Positions 8,701 to 17,777 of a stretch of DNA of 64,000 nucleotides are shown one piece after another. How positions within the stretch are numbered: position 1 is the first letter of the stretch; every line of letters starts with the position of its first letter. The notes under the pieces were generated by a model, which was not told where the DNA came from, ran no database searches, and saw only the letters and a list, made by a program, of their open reading frames with translations. The DNA is from Fen-999 sp964530115 (lineage in GTDB: Bacteria; Pseudomonadota; Gammaproteobacteria; Burkholderiales; Rhodocyclaceae): NCBI GenBank assembly GCA_964530115.1, contig CAZGYD010000192.1, positions 20,071 through 84,070 of the forward strand, given 5' to 3'. Made by a program: the position numbers and the translations under genes.

Positions 8701-9142
8701 GCGGCTTTCGCGTCAGGCGGACGACGCCCTCGGCGGCGCGCTGCGAGCCGAGGACGGAGGAATCGAGGCTCTCGCGGTAATGGACGATCTCGAAGCCGTC
8801 GAAGCCATTGAGCTGGGCGAGATCCCGCGCCCGGCGTTCGAGGATCGCCCGCGCCTCGCCGGCACCGCCGGCGTAGTAGCGCTTCATGCGCAGCGAGAAA
8901 TGCACGTGCTCGTCGCCCATCGGCGTCTCCTCGAGCCGCCAGTTCGGCGACAGCGGATCGAGGACGAGATAGGCGGCGCCGGCGAGCGCGCCCCAGATCA
9001 CCACCTTGTCGAGGGCGACGCTGATCGAGGGCGAGACCTTCAACGCGGCATTGGGCAAGAGGTAGCCGCTGCTCGGGATGGCCTTCTCGGTGGTGCTGCA
9101 CGCCGCGAGCAGCAGGACGAGGCCGATGGCGGCGATACGCAT
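8681..9142 (-). CDS. Small lipoprotein of unknown function in the flgKL operon
   Basis: A 153-residue protein with a lipoprotein signal (MRIAAIGLVLLLAAC; lipobox LAAC, lipidated Cys about residue 15). A short hydrophobic segment (VVIWGALAGAAYLVL) and a soluble C-terminal domain (HVHFSLRMKRYYAGGAGEARAIL... LNGFDGFEIVHY) follow. I do not recognise a named family. Its ATG shares one base with the flgL stop (TGATG), so it is probably translated with flgL, and its end runs 20 bp into fliR from the other strand. It may be an envelope protein made with the hook-filament junction. Confidence 0.8.
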   Translation of the reverse strand: MRIAAIGLVLLLAACSTTEKAIPSSGYLLPNAALKVSPSISVALDKVVIWGALAGAAYLVLDPLSPNWRLEETPMGDEHVHFSLRMKRYYAGGAGEARAILERRARDLAQLNGFDGFEIVHYRESLDSSVLGSQRAAEGVVRLTRKPLSPKPA

Positions 9143-10086
9143 CACAGGTAGTTGAACAGCGACAGCTGCGAGGTGGACATGAACGACTTCTGCGCCGCCT
9201 CGAGCTCCATCTGCCGGCGGGCGAGTTCCGCGGCGGTCTTGGCGTAGTCGAGGTCCTGGAGGTTCGAGAGCGCCTGGTCGTACTGCAGCGCCAGATCGCC
9301 ATTGGCGGCTTCGAGCATGTCGATCTCGGTCATCCGCGCACCGACCGCGGCGCGCACGCGCAGCAGGTTGTCCACGCCGCGGTCGAGGTTGGCGCCCGCC
9401 GTGGAGAGGCTGGCCGTGTAGGCCGCGCCGGTCAGCGAGGGATCCTCGATCGTTTGCACCAGGTCGGCGAGTGTCCTGAACACGCTCCGGGTGCCGCCGG
9501 CGCCGTCGCCGATGCGCAGGAACACGTCGCTGCCGGGATCGGAGATTTCGAGATAGCGGCTCGGCGAAACCTGCAGACGGCGCTGGCCGTCGTCGCCCGC
9601 GTAAGTGATCTCCCCGCCGCTGGTGATGAGCTGGTCTATCGTGCCGGAGAACGGCTGACTGGTGCTGCGGTAGCCGGCGAACAGATAATCGCCGGCGGCA
9701 TCGGTGGCGTTGGCCATGCCGAGCAGGCGGTCGTAGTGGCCGCGCAGTTCGGTGGCGATCGCCTGCCGGTTGGCCTGGGTGAGGGCGCCGTTGCCGGCCT
9801 GCACGACCAGTTCTTTCACGCGCAGGAACAGGTCGGCGGCGTTGGCGAGCTGCGTTTCCTCGAGGGCGAGCGCCGACCTGGCATTGCTGTGGTTGGTCGC
9901 GAACTGGCCGGTGATGTCCTTCGCCTGCCGGACCTCGAGCGCGCGCGCCGCGGCGACCGGATCGTCGGCGGGCGTGAGGATGCGCCGGCCGGAGGCGAGC
10001 TGCTGCTGGGTATGCAGCAGGCCGGCCCACTGCTTGTTGATGGCGCCGACGCCGGCGTCGAAGATCATGCTGGTGCTGATTCTCAT
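9142..10086 (-). CDS. flgL: Flagellar hook-associated protein 3 FlgL
   Basis: A 314-residue protein with flagellin-like ends: the N-terminal helix (MRISTSMIFDAGVGAINKQW... QQQLASGRRILTPADDPVAA) and the C-terminal coiled coil (LRVRAAVGARMTEIDMLEAA... LSLFNYL). FlgL forms the junction layer between FlgK and the filament. It lies 13 bp after flgK. Length is typical. Confidence 0.96.
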   Translation of the reverse strand: MRISTSMIFDAGVGAINKQWAGLLHTQQQLASGRRILTPADDPVAAARALEVRQAKDITGQFATNHSNARSALALEETQLANAADLFLRVKELVVQAGNGALTQANRQAIATELRGHYDRLLGMANATDAAGDYLFAGYRSTSQPFSGTIDQLITSGGEITYAGDDGQRRLQVSPSRYLEISDPGSDVFLRIGDGAGGTRSVFRTLADLVQTIEDPSLTGAAYTASLSTAGANLDRGVDNLLRVRAAVGARMTEIDMLEAANGDLALQYDQALSNLQDLDYAKTAAELARRQMELEAAQKSFMSTSQLSLFNYL

Positions 10087-10099
10087 GGCCGTCTCCCGG

Positions 10100-11983
10100 T
10101 CAGCGCATCGCGGCGAGCAGGTCGTCGAAGAGCTTGTTGGAGATCTCGATCACCCGCGCCGCCGCCTGATAGGCCTGCTGGTAGCGGATCAGGTTGCCGG
10201 CCTCCTCGTCGAGATTGACGCCGGACAGCTTCTGCCGCTCGGCCTCGGCGGCATCGGCCAGGCCCTGCTGCGATTCGCCGATGACCTCGACCTCGCGCGT
10301 CTTGGTGCCGACGGCGCTGACGATCTGCGAATAGGCCGACTGGTAGCTCGCCGTGCCGCCGAGCATGGTCCGCTCGCTCTGGAGCGCGGCGAGCAGATTG
10401 GCGTTGCGGTTGTCGCCGACGCCGCCGACGTTGCTCTGGATGGTGAACACGTCGCCGGCCGCCGGGTTGCCGGTGATGGTCACGCGCCAGCCGTTGGCCG
10501 TGATCGCCGCACCGCTGGTATAGGGGATGACCGGGCCGGCGCCATTGATCTGGTAGCCGCCGGCGACGAAGACGATCGTCGTCGTCGCCATGAGGTTGGG
10601 GTCGGCCACATCGACGACTTCACCGGCGCTGATCGCGCCGGTGCCGGTGTTGGCGAGCGTGGCCGAGGTCCGGATCGGCGCCGCGGCGGCGATGTCGCGC
10701 GCATCGCCCACCGCGACCTGCAAGGTCGCCGCGAGGCCGCGCGTCGGCCGGATGAGGAAGCGGTCGCCCGCGGCGGGTGCCCAGGTGCCGAGGGCGATGG
10801 TCATGCCATCGACGTCGGCGGGGAAGCCCGAGACGATGGTGCCGACGCCGGTGGCGAGATTGACGAGCGAGAACTGGCTGCCGTCGTAGGCGAGCTGGTA
10901 GTCGGCATCGGTGAGGCTCGCGCTCGCGTCCGCGGCGAAGGTAACCAACGGCATGCCGCTCGTCCCGGACGATGCCGGCTGGACCGCGGGGCTGCCGATG
11001 CGGAAGAAATCGCCGCCGAACTGGCCGTCGAGATCGAGGCCCGTGCGGTGCCGGGCGTTGAAATCCTGCGCCAAGGCCACCGCGATGCGGCCGAGCGCGT
11101 TTTGCGCGGCGTCGAGCGACTGGCTGCGGAAGGCGACCAGCCCGCCGAGCCGGCCGCCGACGATCTGCGATTCCGACAGTTCGATCCAAGTGTTCGGTGC
11201 GGCCTGCATGGCCACGACGGTGCGCAGCGGATCACCGGCCGCCGGGCGCGCCGCGAGCGTGTAGGCCTGCTGGCCGACCACCAGCGGCTGGCCGTTGCCG
11301 AAGAAGACGTTCACCGAGCCGTCGCTCTGTTCCAGCGTCGTCACTTTGATCGAACGGTTGAGTTCGACGATCATCTGGTCGCGCTGGTCGAGCAGGTCGT
11401 TGGGTTCCTGCAGCCGGTTGCCGGCGCGCGCGAGAAGGATCTTCTCGTTGATGTCGGCGATCTGCGTCGCCAGGCTGTTGATCTGCCGGATCTCGCCGGC
11501 GATCTCGCCGTTTACTCCCTGACGGATCTCGCTCAAGCGCTGGTCGATGGCCTGGAAGCGCGCCGCCAGCGCCTGCGCCGCCGAGAGCATGGACTGGCGC
11601 GCCGGGATCGACGTGGGGTTCGCCGCGACCTCCTGCACGCCCGCGAAGAATTCCGAGAGCGCGGGGCTCAGGCCCGTCTGCGGATCGGCGAGCAGGTTGT
11701 CGATCTGGCGGATCTGCGCCAGATAGCTGTCCATCGACGAGGCGCCGGACTGGGCGTTGAGCACCTGGGTCGACAGGAACTGGTCGTAGATCCGCTTGAC
11801 GGTGAGCACCTGGGTGCCCTGGCCGATGTAGCCGGCGCCGGTGTGGATGGGGATGTTCGTGCCCTGGACGATCACCTGCCGGTTGTAGCCGGGCGTGGAC
11901 GCGTTGGCGATGTTGTGGCTCGCGGTGGCGAGGCCGATGTTGGCCGCGTTGAGACCGCTGATGCCGATGCTGAGCGTGCTCAT
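10100..11983 (-). CDS. flgK: Flagellar hook-associated protein 1 FlgK
   Basis: A 627-residue protein. The N-terminus has the rod/hook signature (ISGLNAANIGLATASHNIAN, residues 8-27). A long variable centre follows, then the C-terminal helix (NLDEEAGNLIRYQQAYQAAA) typical of FlgK. It joins hook and filament. It lies behind flgJ and before flgL. A palindrome-like site (12011-12025) lies 28 bp upstream of its start. Confidence 0.97.
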   Translation of the reverse strand: MSTLSIGISGLNAANIGLATASHNIANASTPGYNRQVIVQGTNIPIHTGAGYIGQGTQVLTVKRIYDQFLSTQVLNAQSGASSMDSYLAQIRQIDNLLADPQTGLSPALSEFFAGVQEVAANPTSIPARQSMLSAAQALAARFQAIDQRLSEIRQGVNGEIAGEIRQINSLATQIADINEKILLARAGNRLQEPNDLLDQRDQMIVELNRSIKVTTLEQSDGSVNVFFGNGQPLVVGQQAYTLAARPAAGDPLRTVVAMQAAPNTWIELSESQIVGGRLGGLVAFRSQSLDAAQNALGRIAVALAQDFNARHRTGLDLDGQFGGDFFRIGSPAVQPASSGTSGMPLVTFAADASASLTDADYQLAYDGSQFSLVNLATGVGTIVSGFPADVDGMTIALGTWAPAAGDRFLIRPTRGLAATLQVAVGDARDIAAAAPIRTSATLANTGTGAISAGEVVDVADPNLMATTTIVFVAGGYQINGAGPVIPYTSGAAITANGWRVTITGNPAAGDVFTIQSNVGGVGDNRNANLLAALQSERTMLGGTASYQSAYSQIVSAVGTKTREVEVIGESQQGLADAAEAERQKLSGVNLDEEAGNLIRYQQAYQAAARVIEISNKLFDDLLAAMR

Positions 11984-12010
11984 GGGTGCTCCGTGTCGTT
12001 GGCTCGTTTA

Positions 12011-12025
12011 CGGCAGCGATTGCCG
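12011..12025. promoter_or_regulatory. Possible operator before flgK (weaker relative of CGGCAATTnTTGCCG)
   Basis: CGGCA-GCGAT-TGCCG: 5-bp inverted arms with a 5-base spacer, in the 76-bp gap between flgJ and flgK. Arm sequence and spacing are the same as in the two better palindromes at 19465 and 33381, but the inner bases differ. Confidence 0.4.
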
Positions 12026-12059
12026 CCGTTTGAGCCGGTCACCTCGTGGCGAGCAATGC

Positions 12060-12896
12060 TCATGCCACGGTCGCGCGCGGCAGCCCGCCGATGATCCGCG
12101 CCAGTTTCTGCGCATAGGCGGGATCGGTCGCATAGCCGGCGCGTTGCAGGCCCTGCGCGAACGAGAGCGGATCCGCGGCGCCGAGCACCGCGGCGTAGCG
12201 CGGGCTCGCGAGCAGGCTCGCGTAGTCGCGGAAGGCCTCGGCATAGGAGCCGTAGGCGCGGAAGCGCTCGATGCGCCGCTGTGGCGCGCCATTGGCGTAT
12301 TCCAGGGTCGCCGCCTCGACGGTGTCGCCCGTCCAGCCGGCGCCGGCCTTGATGCCGAAGAGGTTGTGGCTCGGCCGGCCGTCGGCATGCCTCGGCTCGG
12401 CGCGGCCCCAGCCGGATTCGAGTGCCGCCTGGCCGACGAGGAACTCGGGCCGCAGGCCCAGGCTGCGCGCGGCTTCGACGGCGTGCGGCCAGATGCGGCC
12501 GACGAAATCCCGCGCCGTGCCTTCGCCCGCCGGCATCGCCGGGACCGGCGACGTCCGTCCCGCCGTCGCCGGCGGCAGCGGCGCCGGAACGTCCTCGCCG
12601 GCGTGTTGCGACAGCTGAGTTTCGATGAGCTTCGCCAGCCCCATGCCGCCCTTGGCCGCGAGCACCTGACTCATCTGCTGGTCGAGCAGGGATTCGTAGA
12701 GGCGGCTCTGGTCGCTGTCGAAAAGCCCCGCGCGCGGCGTCGCCTCACGCATCGACTTGAGGACCATCTGCAGGAAGAGCGCCTCGAACTGCTGCGCCGC
12801 GGCCCTGAGCGCCGCGGGCTCACCGGCCGCAGCCTGGCGCCGGATCGCCGCCAGGCCGCTGGTGTCGAAGATCGAAGGCAGCGGCACGCTATTCAT
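12060..12896 (-). CDS. flgJ: Flagellar rod assembly protein/muramidase FlgJ
   Basis: A 278-residue two-domain protein. The N-terminal rod-capping part is about residues 25-90 (AAQQFEALFLQMVLKSMREA). The C-terminal peptidoglycan hydrolase is about 127-278, with the catalytic Glu in ALESGWG (E160). It clears the peptidoglycan so the rod can pass. The start MNSVPLPSIFDTSGL fits the family; the open frame extends further upstream without similarity. The linker (residues 91-100) is encoded by a dispersed repeat. Confidence 0.95.
   Translation of the reverse strand: MNSVPLPSIFDTSGLAAIRRQAAAGEPAALRAAAQQFEALFLQMVLKSMREATPRAGLFDSDQSRLYESLLDQQMSQVLAAKGGMGLAKLIETQLSQHAGEDVPAPLPPATAGRTSPVPAMPAGEGTARDFVGRIWPHAVEAARSLGLRPEFLVGQAALESGWGRAEPRHADGRPSHNLFGIKAGAGWTGDTVEAATLEYANGAPQRRIERFRAYGSYAEAFRDYASLLASPRYAAVLGAADPLSFAQGLQRAGYATDPAYAQKLARIIGGLPRATVA
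12597..12624 (+). repeat. Dispersed 28-bp repeat, copy 4 (inside flgJ)
   Basis: GCCGGCGTGTTGCGACAGCT followed by GAGTTTCG. It encodes IETQLSQHAG on the minus strand, just where the FlgJ capping domain ends and the linker to the muramidase domain begins. Confidence 0.8.
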
Positions 12897-13102
12897 GTCA
12901 GGCGCAGGATCGCATCGCCCGGACCGCAACGATCGCCCGAACAGGCCGGGAAATCTCGGGGAAACGCTGAAGAAAGCCGCGAGCGGGATGGGATGCAAGG
13001 CGCACGGAGCGCAGGAACCGAGACATATCCACTGGATAGCCGAGGTTCCGAGCACCGCGCAACGCCGCAGACCGCCCGCGCAGCCATTTATTCAGCGTTT
13101 CC

Positions 13103-14215
13103 TCAGATGATTTCCAGCTCGGCCCGCAATGCGCCGGCGGTCTTCATCGCCTGGAGGATGGCGATCAGGTCCTGCGGATTGGCGCCGATGGCATTGAGCG
13201 CCTTGACCACGTCGGCGAGCTTCGCGCCCGCCTTCACCGTCGCCAGGCCGCCGCCTTCCTGCTTGATCTCGATCTGCGTGCTTGGCGTGACCACGGTCTG
13301 CCCGCGGGAGAACGGCGCCGGCTGGCTCACCGCGCTCTCGGTGGTCACCGCGACCGAGAGATTGCCGTGGGCGACGGCGCAGTTTTCGATCGTCACCATC
13401 TGATTCATCACCACCGAGCCGGTGCGCGAATTGACGATCACCTTTGCCGGCACCTGGGCCGGCATCACCTCGAGGTCGCCGATCCGGCCGAGGAAGGCGA
13501 CCCGCTGGTTCGGATCTTCGGGCGCGCGGACGCGGATCCGCCGCGCATCGAGGGCGACGGCGACGCCCGGCTGGTCGCGATTGATGGCGTCGACGACACG
13601 CTGGACGGTGGCGAAATCCGTGGTGTTGAGCTCGTAATGGACATAGGCGCCCTCGCCTACCGGCGTCGGCACCTCGCGCTCGACGGTGGCGCCGCCGGCG
13701 ATGCGGCCGACCGCGAGATGGTTGATCGTCGTCTTCGCGCCGGGGCCGGAGGCCCCCGCACCGACGACGACGACGTTGCCCTGGGCCATCGCGTAGATCT
13801 GACCGTCGGCACCCTTGAGCGGCGTCAGGACCAGGGTGCCGCCGCGCAGCGACTTGGCGTTGCCGATCGAGGAGACGGTGACGTCGATCTGCTGGCCCGG
13901 ACGGGCAAACGGTGGCAGGGTCGCCGTGACCATCACCGCGGCGACGTTCTTGAGCTGGAGGCTGGTGCCGGGCGGCAGATTGGTGCCCATGTTCGAGAGC
14001 ATGTTGATGATGCTCTGGACGGTGAAGGGCGTCTGCGTCGTCTGGTCGCCCGAGCCGTCGAGGCCGACCACGAGTCCGTAGCCGACCAGCTGGTTGTTGC
14101 GCACGCCGGAAATCGAGGCAATGTCCTTGATGCGCTCGGCGCGCGCCGCATCGGCGATCAGGAGCGCGGCGAAGAGCCACATCACCGCGACGACGAGTTT
14201 CTGGGTTCGGCTCAT
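13103..14215 (-). CDS. flgI: Flagellar P-ring protein FlgI
   Basis: A 370-residue periplasmic protein with a signal peptide (KLVVAVMWLFAALLIADAARA) and the FlgI core (ERIKDIASISGVRNNQLVGYG, QTPFTVQSIINMLSNMG, LNAIGANPQDLIAILQAMK). It builds the peptidoglycan-level bushing of the rod. It lies 8 bp after flgH. FlgA, encoded divergently at 19537, is its chaperone. Confidence 0.97.
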   Translation of the reverse strand: MSRTQKLVVAVMWLFAALLIADAARAERIKDIASISGVRNNQLVGYGLVVGLDGSGDQTTQTPFTVQSIINMLSNMGTNLPPGTSLQLKNVAAVMVTATLPPFARPGQQIDVTVSSIGNAKSLRGGTLVLTPLKGADGQIYAMAQGNVVVVGAGASGPGAKTTINHLAVGRIAGGATVEREVPTPVGEGAYVHYELNTTDFATVQRVVDAINRDQPGVAVALDARRIRVRAPEDPNQRVAFLGRIGDLEVMPAQVPAKVIVNSRTGSVVMNQMVTIENCAVAHGNLSVAVTTESAVSQPAPFSRGQTVVTPSTQIEIKQEGGGLATVKAGAKLADVVKALNAIGANPQDLIAILQAMKTAGALRAELEII

Positions 14216-14223
14216 GGGGAATC

Positions 14224-14901
14224 CTAGAAGGGCAATACCGAGAGGAAGACGCGCGACAGCCAGCCCATGACCTGCGCCGAGTCGAGGAAGCCGTTGGCCT
14301 TGAACTCCATGCGTGCGTCGGCGACCTGGGTGGACTGCACGGTGTTCGCGCCGGTGATGGTGTTGGGATTGACCACGCCCGAGAAGCGGACGAACTCCTC
14401 GCCCTCCTTGAGGCCGATCTGCTTCTCGCCGGAAACGAGCAGGTTGCCGTTGGGCAACACCTCGATCACGGTCACCGTGATGGTGCTGAGGAAGTCGTTG
14501 GCCGAGGTGTTTTCGCCCTTGCCGCCGAACTTGTTGCCGCTGTCGACGCCGACGGTCATGCCCTGCACGCTCTTGAACGGCAGTCCGACGATGGTCGGCA
14601 CCGAGACGTCGACGCTTTGGCTGCGCTCGGCCTTGGTGTCGGACTTCTTCGAGGCCTGGGTCTTCTCGACGATGTTGATGGTCAGCGTGTCGCCGACGAA
14701 GCGGGCGCGGCGGTCCTCGAACAGCGGCCGGCTGTTGGCGACGTTGTAGATGGCGCCGTTGGTTGCGGCCGGCGCCGGCCTCGGCTCGGGGCGGACCGAC
14801 ATCGGCTGGTGCACGGCGGTCGCCGGCACGGTGCTGACGCAGCCGGCAAGGACGACGGCGGCGATGGCGGCGAGTGCGGTTCTCATGGCATTTGCGCTCA
14901 C
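14224..14901 (-). CDS. flgH: Flagellar L-ring lipoprotein FlgH
   Basis: A 225-residue outer-membrane lipoprotein. The signal ends in lipobox LAGC, and motifs such as GAIYNVANSRPLFEDRRAR and FVRFSGVVNPNTITGANTV are those of FlgH. The GTG start overlaps the flgG stop (GTGA). An internal ATG five codons later (MRTALAAIAAVVLAGC) is an equally good start for the signal peptide. Confidence 0.95.
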   Translation of the reverse strand: MSANAMRTALAAIAAVVLAGCVSTVPATAVHQPMSVRPEPRPAPAATNGAIYNVANSRPLFEDRRARFVGDTLTINIVEKTQASKKSDTKAERSQSVDVSVPTIVGLPFKSVQGMTVGVDSGNKFGGKGENTSANDFLSTITVTVIEVLPNGNLLVSGEKQIGLKEGEEFVRFSGVVNPNTITGANTVQSTQVADARMEFKANGFLDSAQVMGWLSRVFLSVLPF

Positions 14902-15680
14902 AGTTGGGTCAGCCGGCCGAGCATGTTGTCGGAGGTCTGGATCGCCTTCGAGTTGAGTTCGTAGGCGCGCTGGGTCTGGATCATCGCCACCAGCTCCTCG
15001 GCGACGTTCACGTTCGAGGTCTCCAGATAGCCCTGGTTGATCAGGCCGGCGCCGTTGGTGCCGGGCGTGTTGGGGGTCGGCGTGCCGGACGAGGCGGTCT
15101 CGACGTAGAGGTTCTCGCCGACGCTCTGCAGGCCGCCGACGTTGACGAAGGTAGCGAGCTGGATGTTGCCGATCTGCGTCGGCGCAGTGCTGCCGGCGGT
15201 GAGCACCGAGACGACGCCGTCGCGGCTGATGGTCACCGAGGTGGCGTTGGCCGGGATGGTGATCGCCGGCGACAGTGGATAGCCGCTCGAGGTGACGATC
15301 TGGCCGGTGCTGTCCTTCTGGAAGGCGCCATCGCGCGTGTAGGCGAGGGTGCCATCGGGCATCTGCACCTGGAAGAAGCCCTGGCCGCTGATGGCCATGT
15401 CGAGCCCGTTCTCGGTCTTCTGCAGGCTGCCCTGGGTGAAGATGTGCTCGGTCGACACCGGTCGCACGCCGGTGCCGAGCATGAGCCCGGAAGGAATCGT
15501 CGTCTGCTGCGAGGAGGCCGCGCCCGGCTGGCGCAGCGTCTGGTAGAGCAGGTCCTCGAAGACCGCGCGCGAGCGCTTGAAGCCGTTGGTGCTGACGTTG
15601 GCCAGATTGTTGGCGATGACGTCGAGCTGGGTCTGCTGGGCGTCGAGGCCGGTCTTGGCAATCCAGAGGGAACGGATCAT
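14898..15680 (-). CDS. flgG: Flagellar distal rod protein FlgG
   Basis: A 260-residue rod protein. The N-terminal motif (IAKTGLDAQQTQLDVIANNLANV) and the C-terminal motif (NVNVAEELVAMIQTQRAYELN) are the hallmarks of rod/hook proteins. Length and the ending (SDNMLGRLTQL) match FlgG. It lies 11 bp after flgF and overlaps flgH. Confidence 0.97.
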   Translation of the reverse strand: MIRSLWIAKTGLDAQQTQLDVIANNLANVSTNGFKRSRAVFEDLLYQTLRQPGAASSQQTTIPSGLMLGTGVRPVSTEHIFTQGSLQKTENGLDMAISGQGFFQVQMPDGTLAYTRDGAFQKDSTGQIVTSSGYPLSPAITIPANATSVTISRDGVVSVLTAGSTAPTQIGNIQLATFVNVGGLQSVGENLYVETASSGTPTPNTPGTNGAGLINQGYLETSNVNVAEELVAMIQTQRAYELNSKAIQTSDNMLGRLTQL

Positions 15681-15691
15681 GGCATGGCTTC

Positions 15692-16444
15692 CTAGCGGGC
15701 GGAGATCACCTGGGTCGCGGCGCGGTCGTTGGCATCCGCGTTCTGCATCATCTTCATCTGCATTTCGAACTGGCGGGCGAGCGAGATCATCGTCACCATC
15801 TCGGCGACCGGGTTGACGTTGCTGCCTTCGAGATAGCCGCCGGCGAGCCTGACCTTCTCGTCGGCCGGCGCGGCCTCGCCGCCACGCAGGCGGAACAGGC
15901 CGTCGGCACCGCGCACCAGCTCCGCCTCGTCGGGATTGACCAGCTTGATGCGGCCGATGTTGTTCACGGTGTTCTGCGCGCCGGTTTCCGGGATCACCGA
16001 GACCGTGCCGTCGCTGCCGATCGAGATCTTGACGTCGGGCGGCACGGTGATCGGGCCGCCGTCGCCCTGCACCGGGATGCCGTTGCGGGTCTGGATGACG
16101 CCATTGACCGACATCTCGAGGCTGCCGTTGCGCGTGTAGGCCTCCGTGCCGTCGGGCATGGCCAGCGCGATCCAGCCGCGACCCTCGACGGCGACGTCGA
16201 GCGTGCGTCCCGTGTGCTGCATCGGCCCCGGCTCGAAATTGGTGTGCGTGCTGGCATCGACGGTGAAGGCGCGCGTCGGCAGCGGCGTCGGGACATTCGC
16301 CGAGCGCACCGGCACCGCGCGCAGGCGGTGCTCCTCGGCGCGGTAGCCGGTCGTCGTCGCATTGGCCAGATTGTGGGCGACGGCGGCCTGGCGGCCCATC
16401 GTCTGGGCCGCGCCGGTCATCGCCGTGTAGATCAGTCTGTCCAT
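15692..16444 (-). CDS. flgF: Flagellar proximal rod protein FlgF
   Basis: A 250-residue rod protein (MDRLIYTAMTGAAQTMGRQA... HNLANATTTGYRAE at the start, SNVNPVAEMVTMISLARQFE at the end), as usual for FlgF. It lies between flgE and flgG. A repeat copy fills the gap to flgE. Confidence 0.96.
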   Translation of the reverse strand: MDRLIYTAMTGAAQTMGRQAAVAHNLANATTTGYRAEEHRLRAVPVRSANVPTPLPTRAFTVDASTHTNFEPGPMQHTGRTLDVAVEGRGWIALAMPDGTEAYTRNGSLEMSVNGVIQTRNGIPVQGDGGPITVPPDVKISIGSDGTVSVIPETGAQNTVNNIGRIKLVNPDEAELVRGADGLFRLRGGEAAPADEKVRLAGGYLEGSNVNPVAEMVTMISLARQFEMQMKMMQNADANDRAATQVISAR

Positions 16445-16475
16445 GCTGGCGTGTTACGACGGCTGAGTTTCGCGG
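16445..16475 (+). repeat. Dispersed 28-bp repeat, copy 5 (flgE-flgF gap)
   Basis: GCTGGCGTGTTACGACGGCT followed by GAGTTTCGCGG. It occupies almost the whole 34-bp space between the flgE stop and the flgF start. Confidence 0.85.
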
Positions 16476-16478
16476 TCA

Positions 16479-17765
16479 TCAGCGCATGTTCACCAGGGTC
16501 TGGAGGATCTGGTCCTGCGTCTTGATGGTCTGGGCGTTGGCCTGATAGACGCGCTGCTGGGTGATCATCGCCACCAGTTCCGCCGTCAGGTCGACGTTGG
16601 AATCTTCGAGCGCGGATGACTGGATCGGGCCGTACTGGCCGCTCGAGCCGGGCGCGCCGACCATCACCGGGCCGGAGTCCGAGGTCGCCGCCCAGGTGTT
16701 GTCACCGAGCGGTTGCAGGCCCTGCGGATTGCGGAAGGCCGCGAGCACGACCTGGCCGAGGTTGCGCGTCTGGCCGTTGGTATAGCGGCCGAGGATGATG
16801 CCGTCGGTGCCGACGCTGAATCCGGCGAGCTTGCCGGAAGCGAAGCCGTCCTGGGCGAGCGAATTCACCGAGAAGACCGCGCCGTACTGCGTCGAGCCGG
16901 TGAAATCGACAGGGAAGCTCATCGCGTTGACGCCGCCGGCGTAACCGAGCTGCGCGGCGGTGATCGCCTGCGTCGGCATGCCGCCCGAGGCGATCGAGCC
17001 GTCGGGATTGAAGACGAGCGTGGTGATGTTGCCGAGATCGGTGAGCGGCGTGGATGCGCCCGCCGGGTTGGTCACCGTGGCATAGACGTCCCAGGTGTTG
17101 ACCGCCGGCGAGGGCTGCTTGACGAAGTACATCGTGTAGATGTGCGGGTTGCCGAGGCTGTCGTAGATCGTCACCGCGGTCGACTTGTTGTAGGTCTGGG
17201 CGTTGAGGCGGTCGAAGGGCGCCATGGCCGGCGCCGCCTCGCGCGCGTCGAGGTTGAGGTTGGCCTGGATGCCGGTGCCCGCGGTGCTGGTGCCGGTGGC
17301 CTGGGGCATGGCGTCGGAACTCATCTGCGGGTCGAAGAGCCGGAGCGCCGTGGCCGGCGGGTTGATGATGCCATTGGGATCGGCGGCATAGCCCATCAGC
17401 CGCTGGCCCTTGGCATTGACGATGTAGCCGTCCTTGTCGACCTGCATCTGGCCGTTGCGGCTGTAGAGCACGTCGCCGGTGGCGTTCTGCACCTGGAAGA
17501 AACCACCGCCGTTGATCGCCAGGTCGAGCGGGTTGTTGGTCACCGAGATGTTGCCCTGGGTGAATTGCTGCAGCACCGCCGACATCTTGGTGCCGAGGCC
17601 GATCGGCGAAGTGCCGGCGCCGGCCAGCGAGGCGGCGAAGACGTCGGCGAACTGCGCCGTCGAGGCCTTGTAGCCGACGGTACCGGAGTTGGCGATGTTG
17701 TTGCCGATGGTGTCGAGCGCCTTGGCGGAGGCGTTGAGGCCGCTCAAGCCCTGTTGAAAACTCAT
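16479..17765 (-). CDS. flgE: Flagellar hook protein FlgE
   Basis: A 428-residue hook subunit. The N-terminus (MSFQQGLSGLNASAKALDTI... GNNIANSGTVGYKAS) and C-terminus (DSNVDLTAELVAMITQQRVYQ) show the rod/hook helices. The centre contains the FlgE domains (DSLGNPHIYTMYFVK, GRYTNGQTRNLGQVVLAAF). It lies 12 bp after flgD, which encodes the hook cap needed for its polymerisation. Confidence 0.97.
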   Translation of the reverse strand: MSFQQGLSGLNASAKALDTIGNNIANSGTVGYKASTAQFADVFAASLAGAGTSPIGLGTKMSAVLQQFTQGNISVTNNPLDLAINGGGFFQVQNATGDVLYSRNGQMQVDKDGYIVNAKGQRLMGYAADPNGIINPPATALRLFDPQMSSDAMPQATGTSTAGTGIQANLNLDAREAAPAMAPFDRLNAQTYNKSTAVTIYDSLGNPHIYTMYFVKQPSPAVNTWDVYATVTNPAGASTPLTDLGNITTLVFNPDGSIASGGMPTQAITAAQLGYAGGVNAMSFPVDFTGSTQYGAVFSVNSLAQDGFASGKLAGFSVGTDGIILGRYTNGQTRNLGQVVLAAFRNPQGLQPLGDNTWAATSDSGPVMVGAPGSSGQYGPIQSSALEDSNVDLTAELVAMITQQRVYQANAQTIKTQDQILQTLVNMR

Positions 17766-17777
17766 GATGCTCTCCCG

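Noticed and set aside
11993..12050. A further dispersed repeat copy before flgK
   Set aside because: Only a few scattered bases match; the segment is better described by the CGGCA-N5-TGCCG inverted repeat.
9752..12094. A 780-codon plus-strand frame opposite flgL and flgK
   Set aside because: Shadow of flgK/flgL; composition (Arg, Asp, Gly, Ala) is that of a reversed coding strand.
12897..13102. Possible promoter or small gene between flgI and flgJ
   Set aside because: 206 bp with no sigma-28 or sigma-70 match on the minus strand that I could support; the extra open frame before flgJ has no family similarity.
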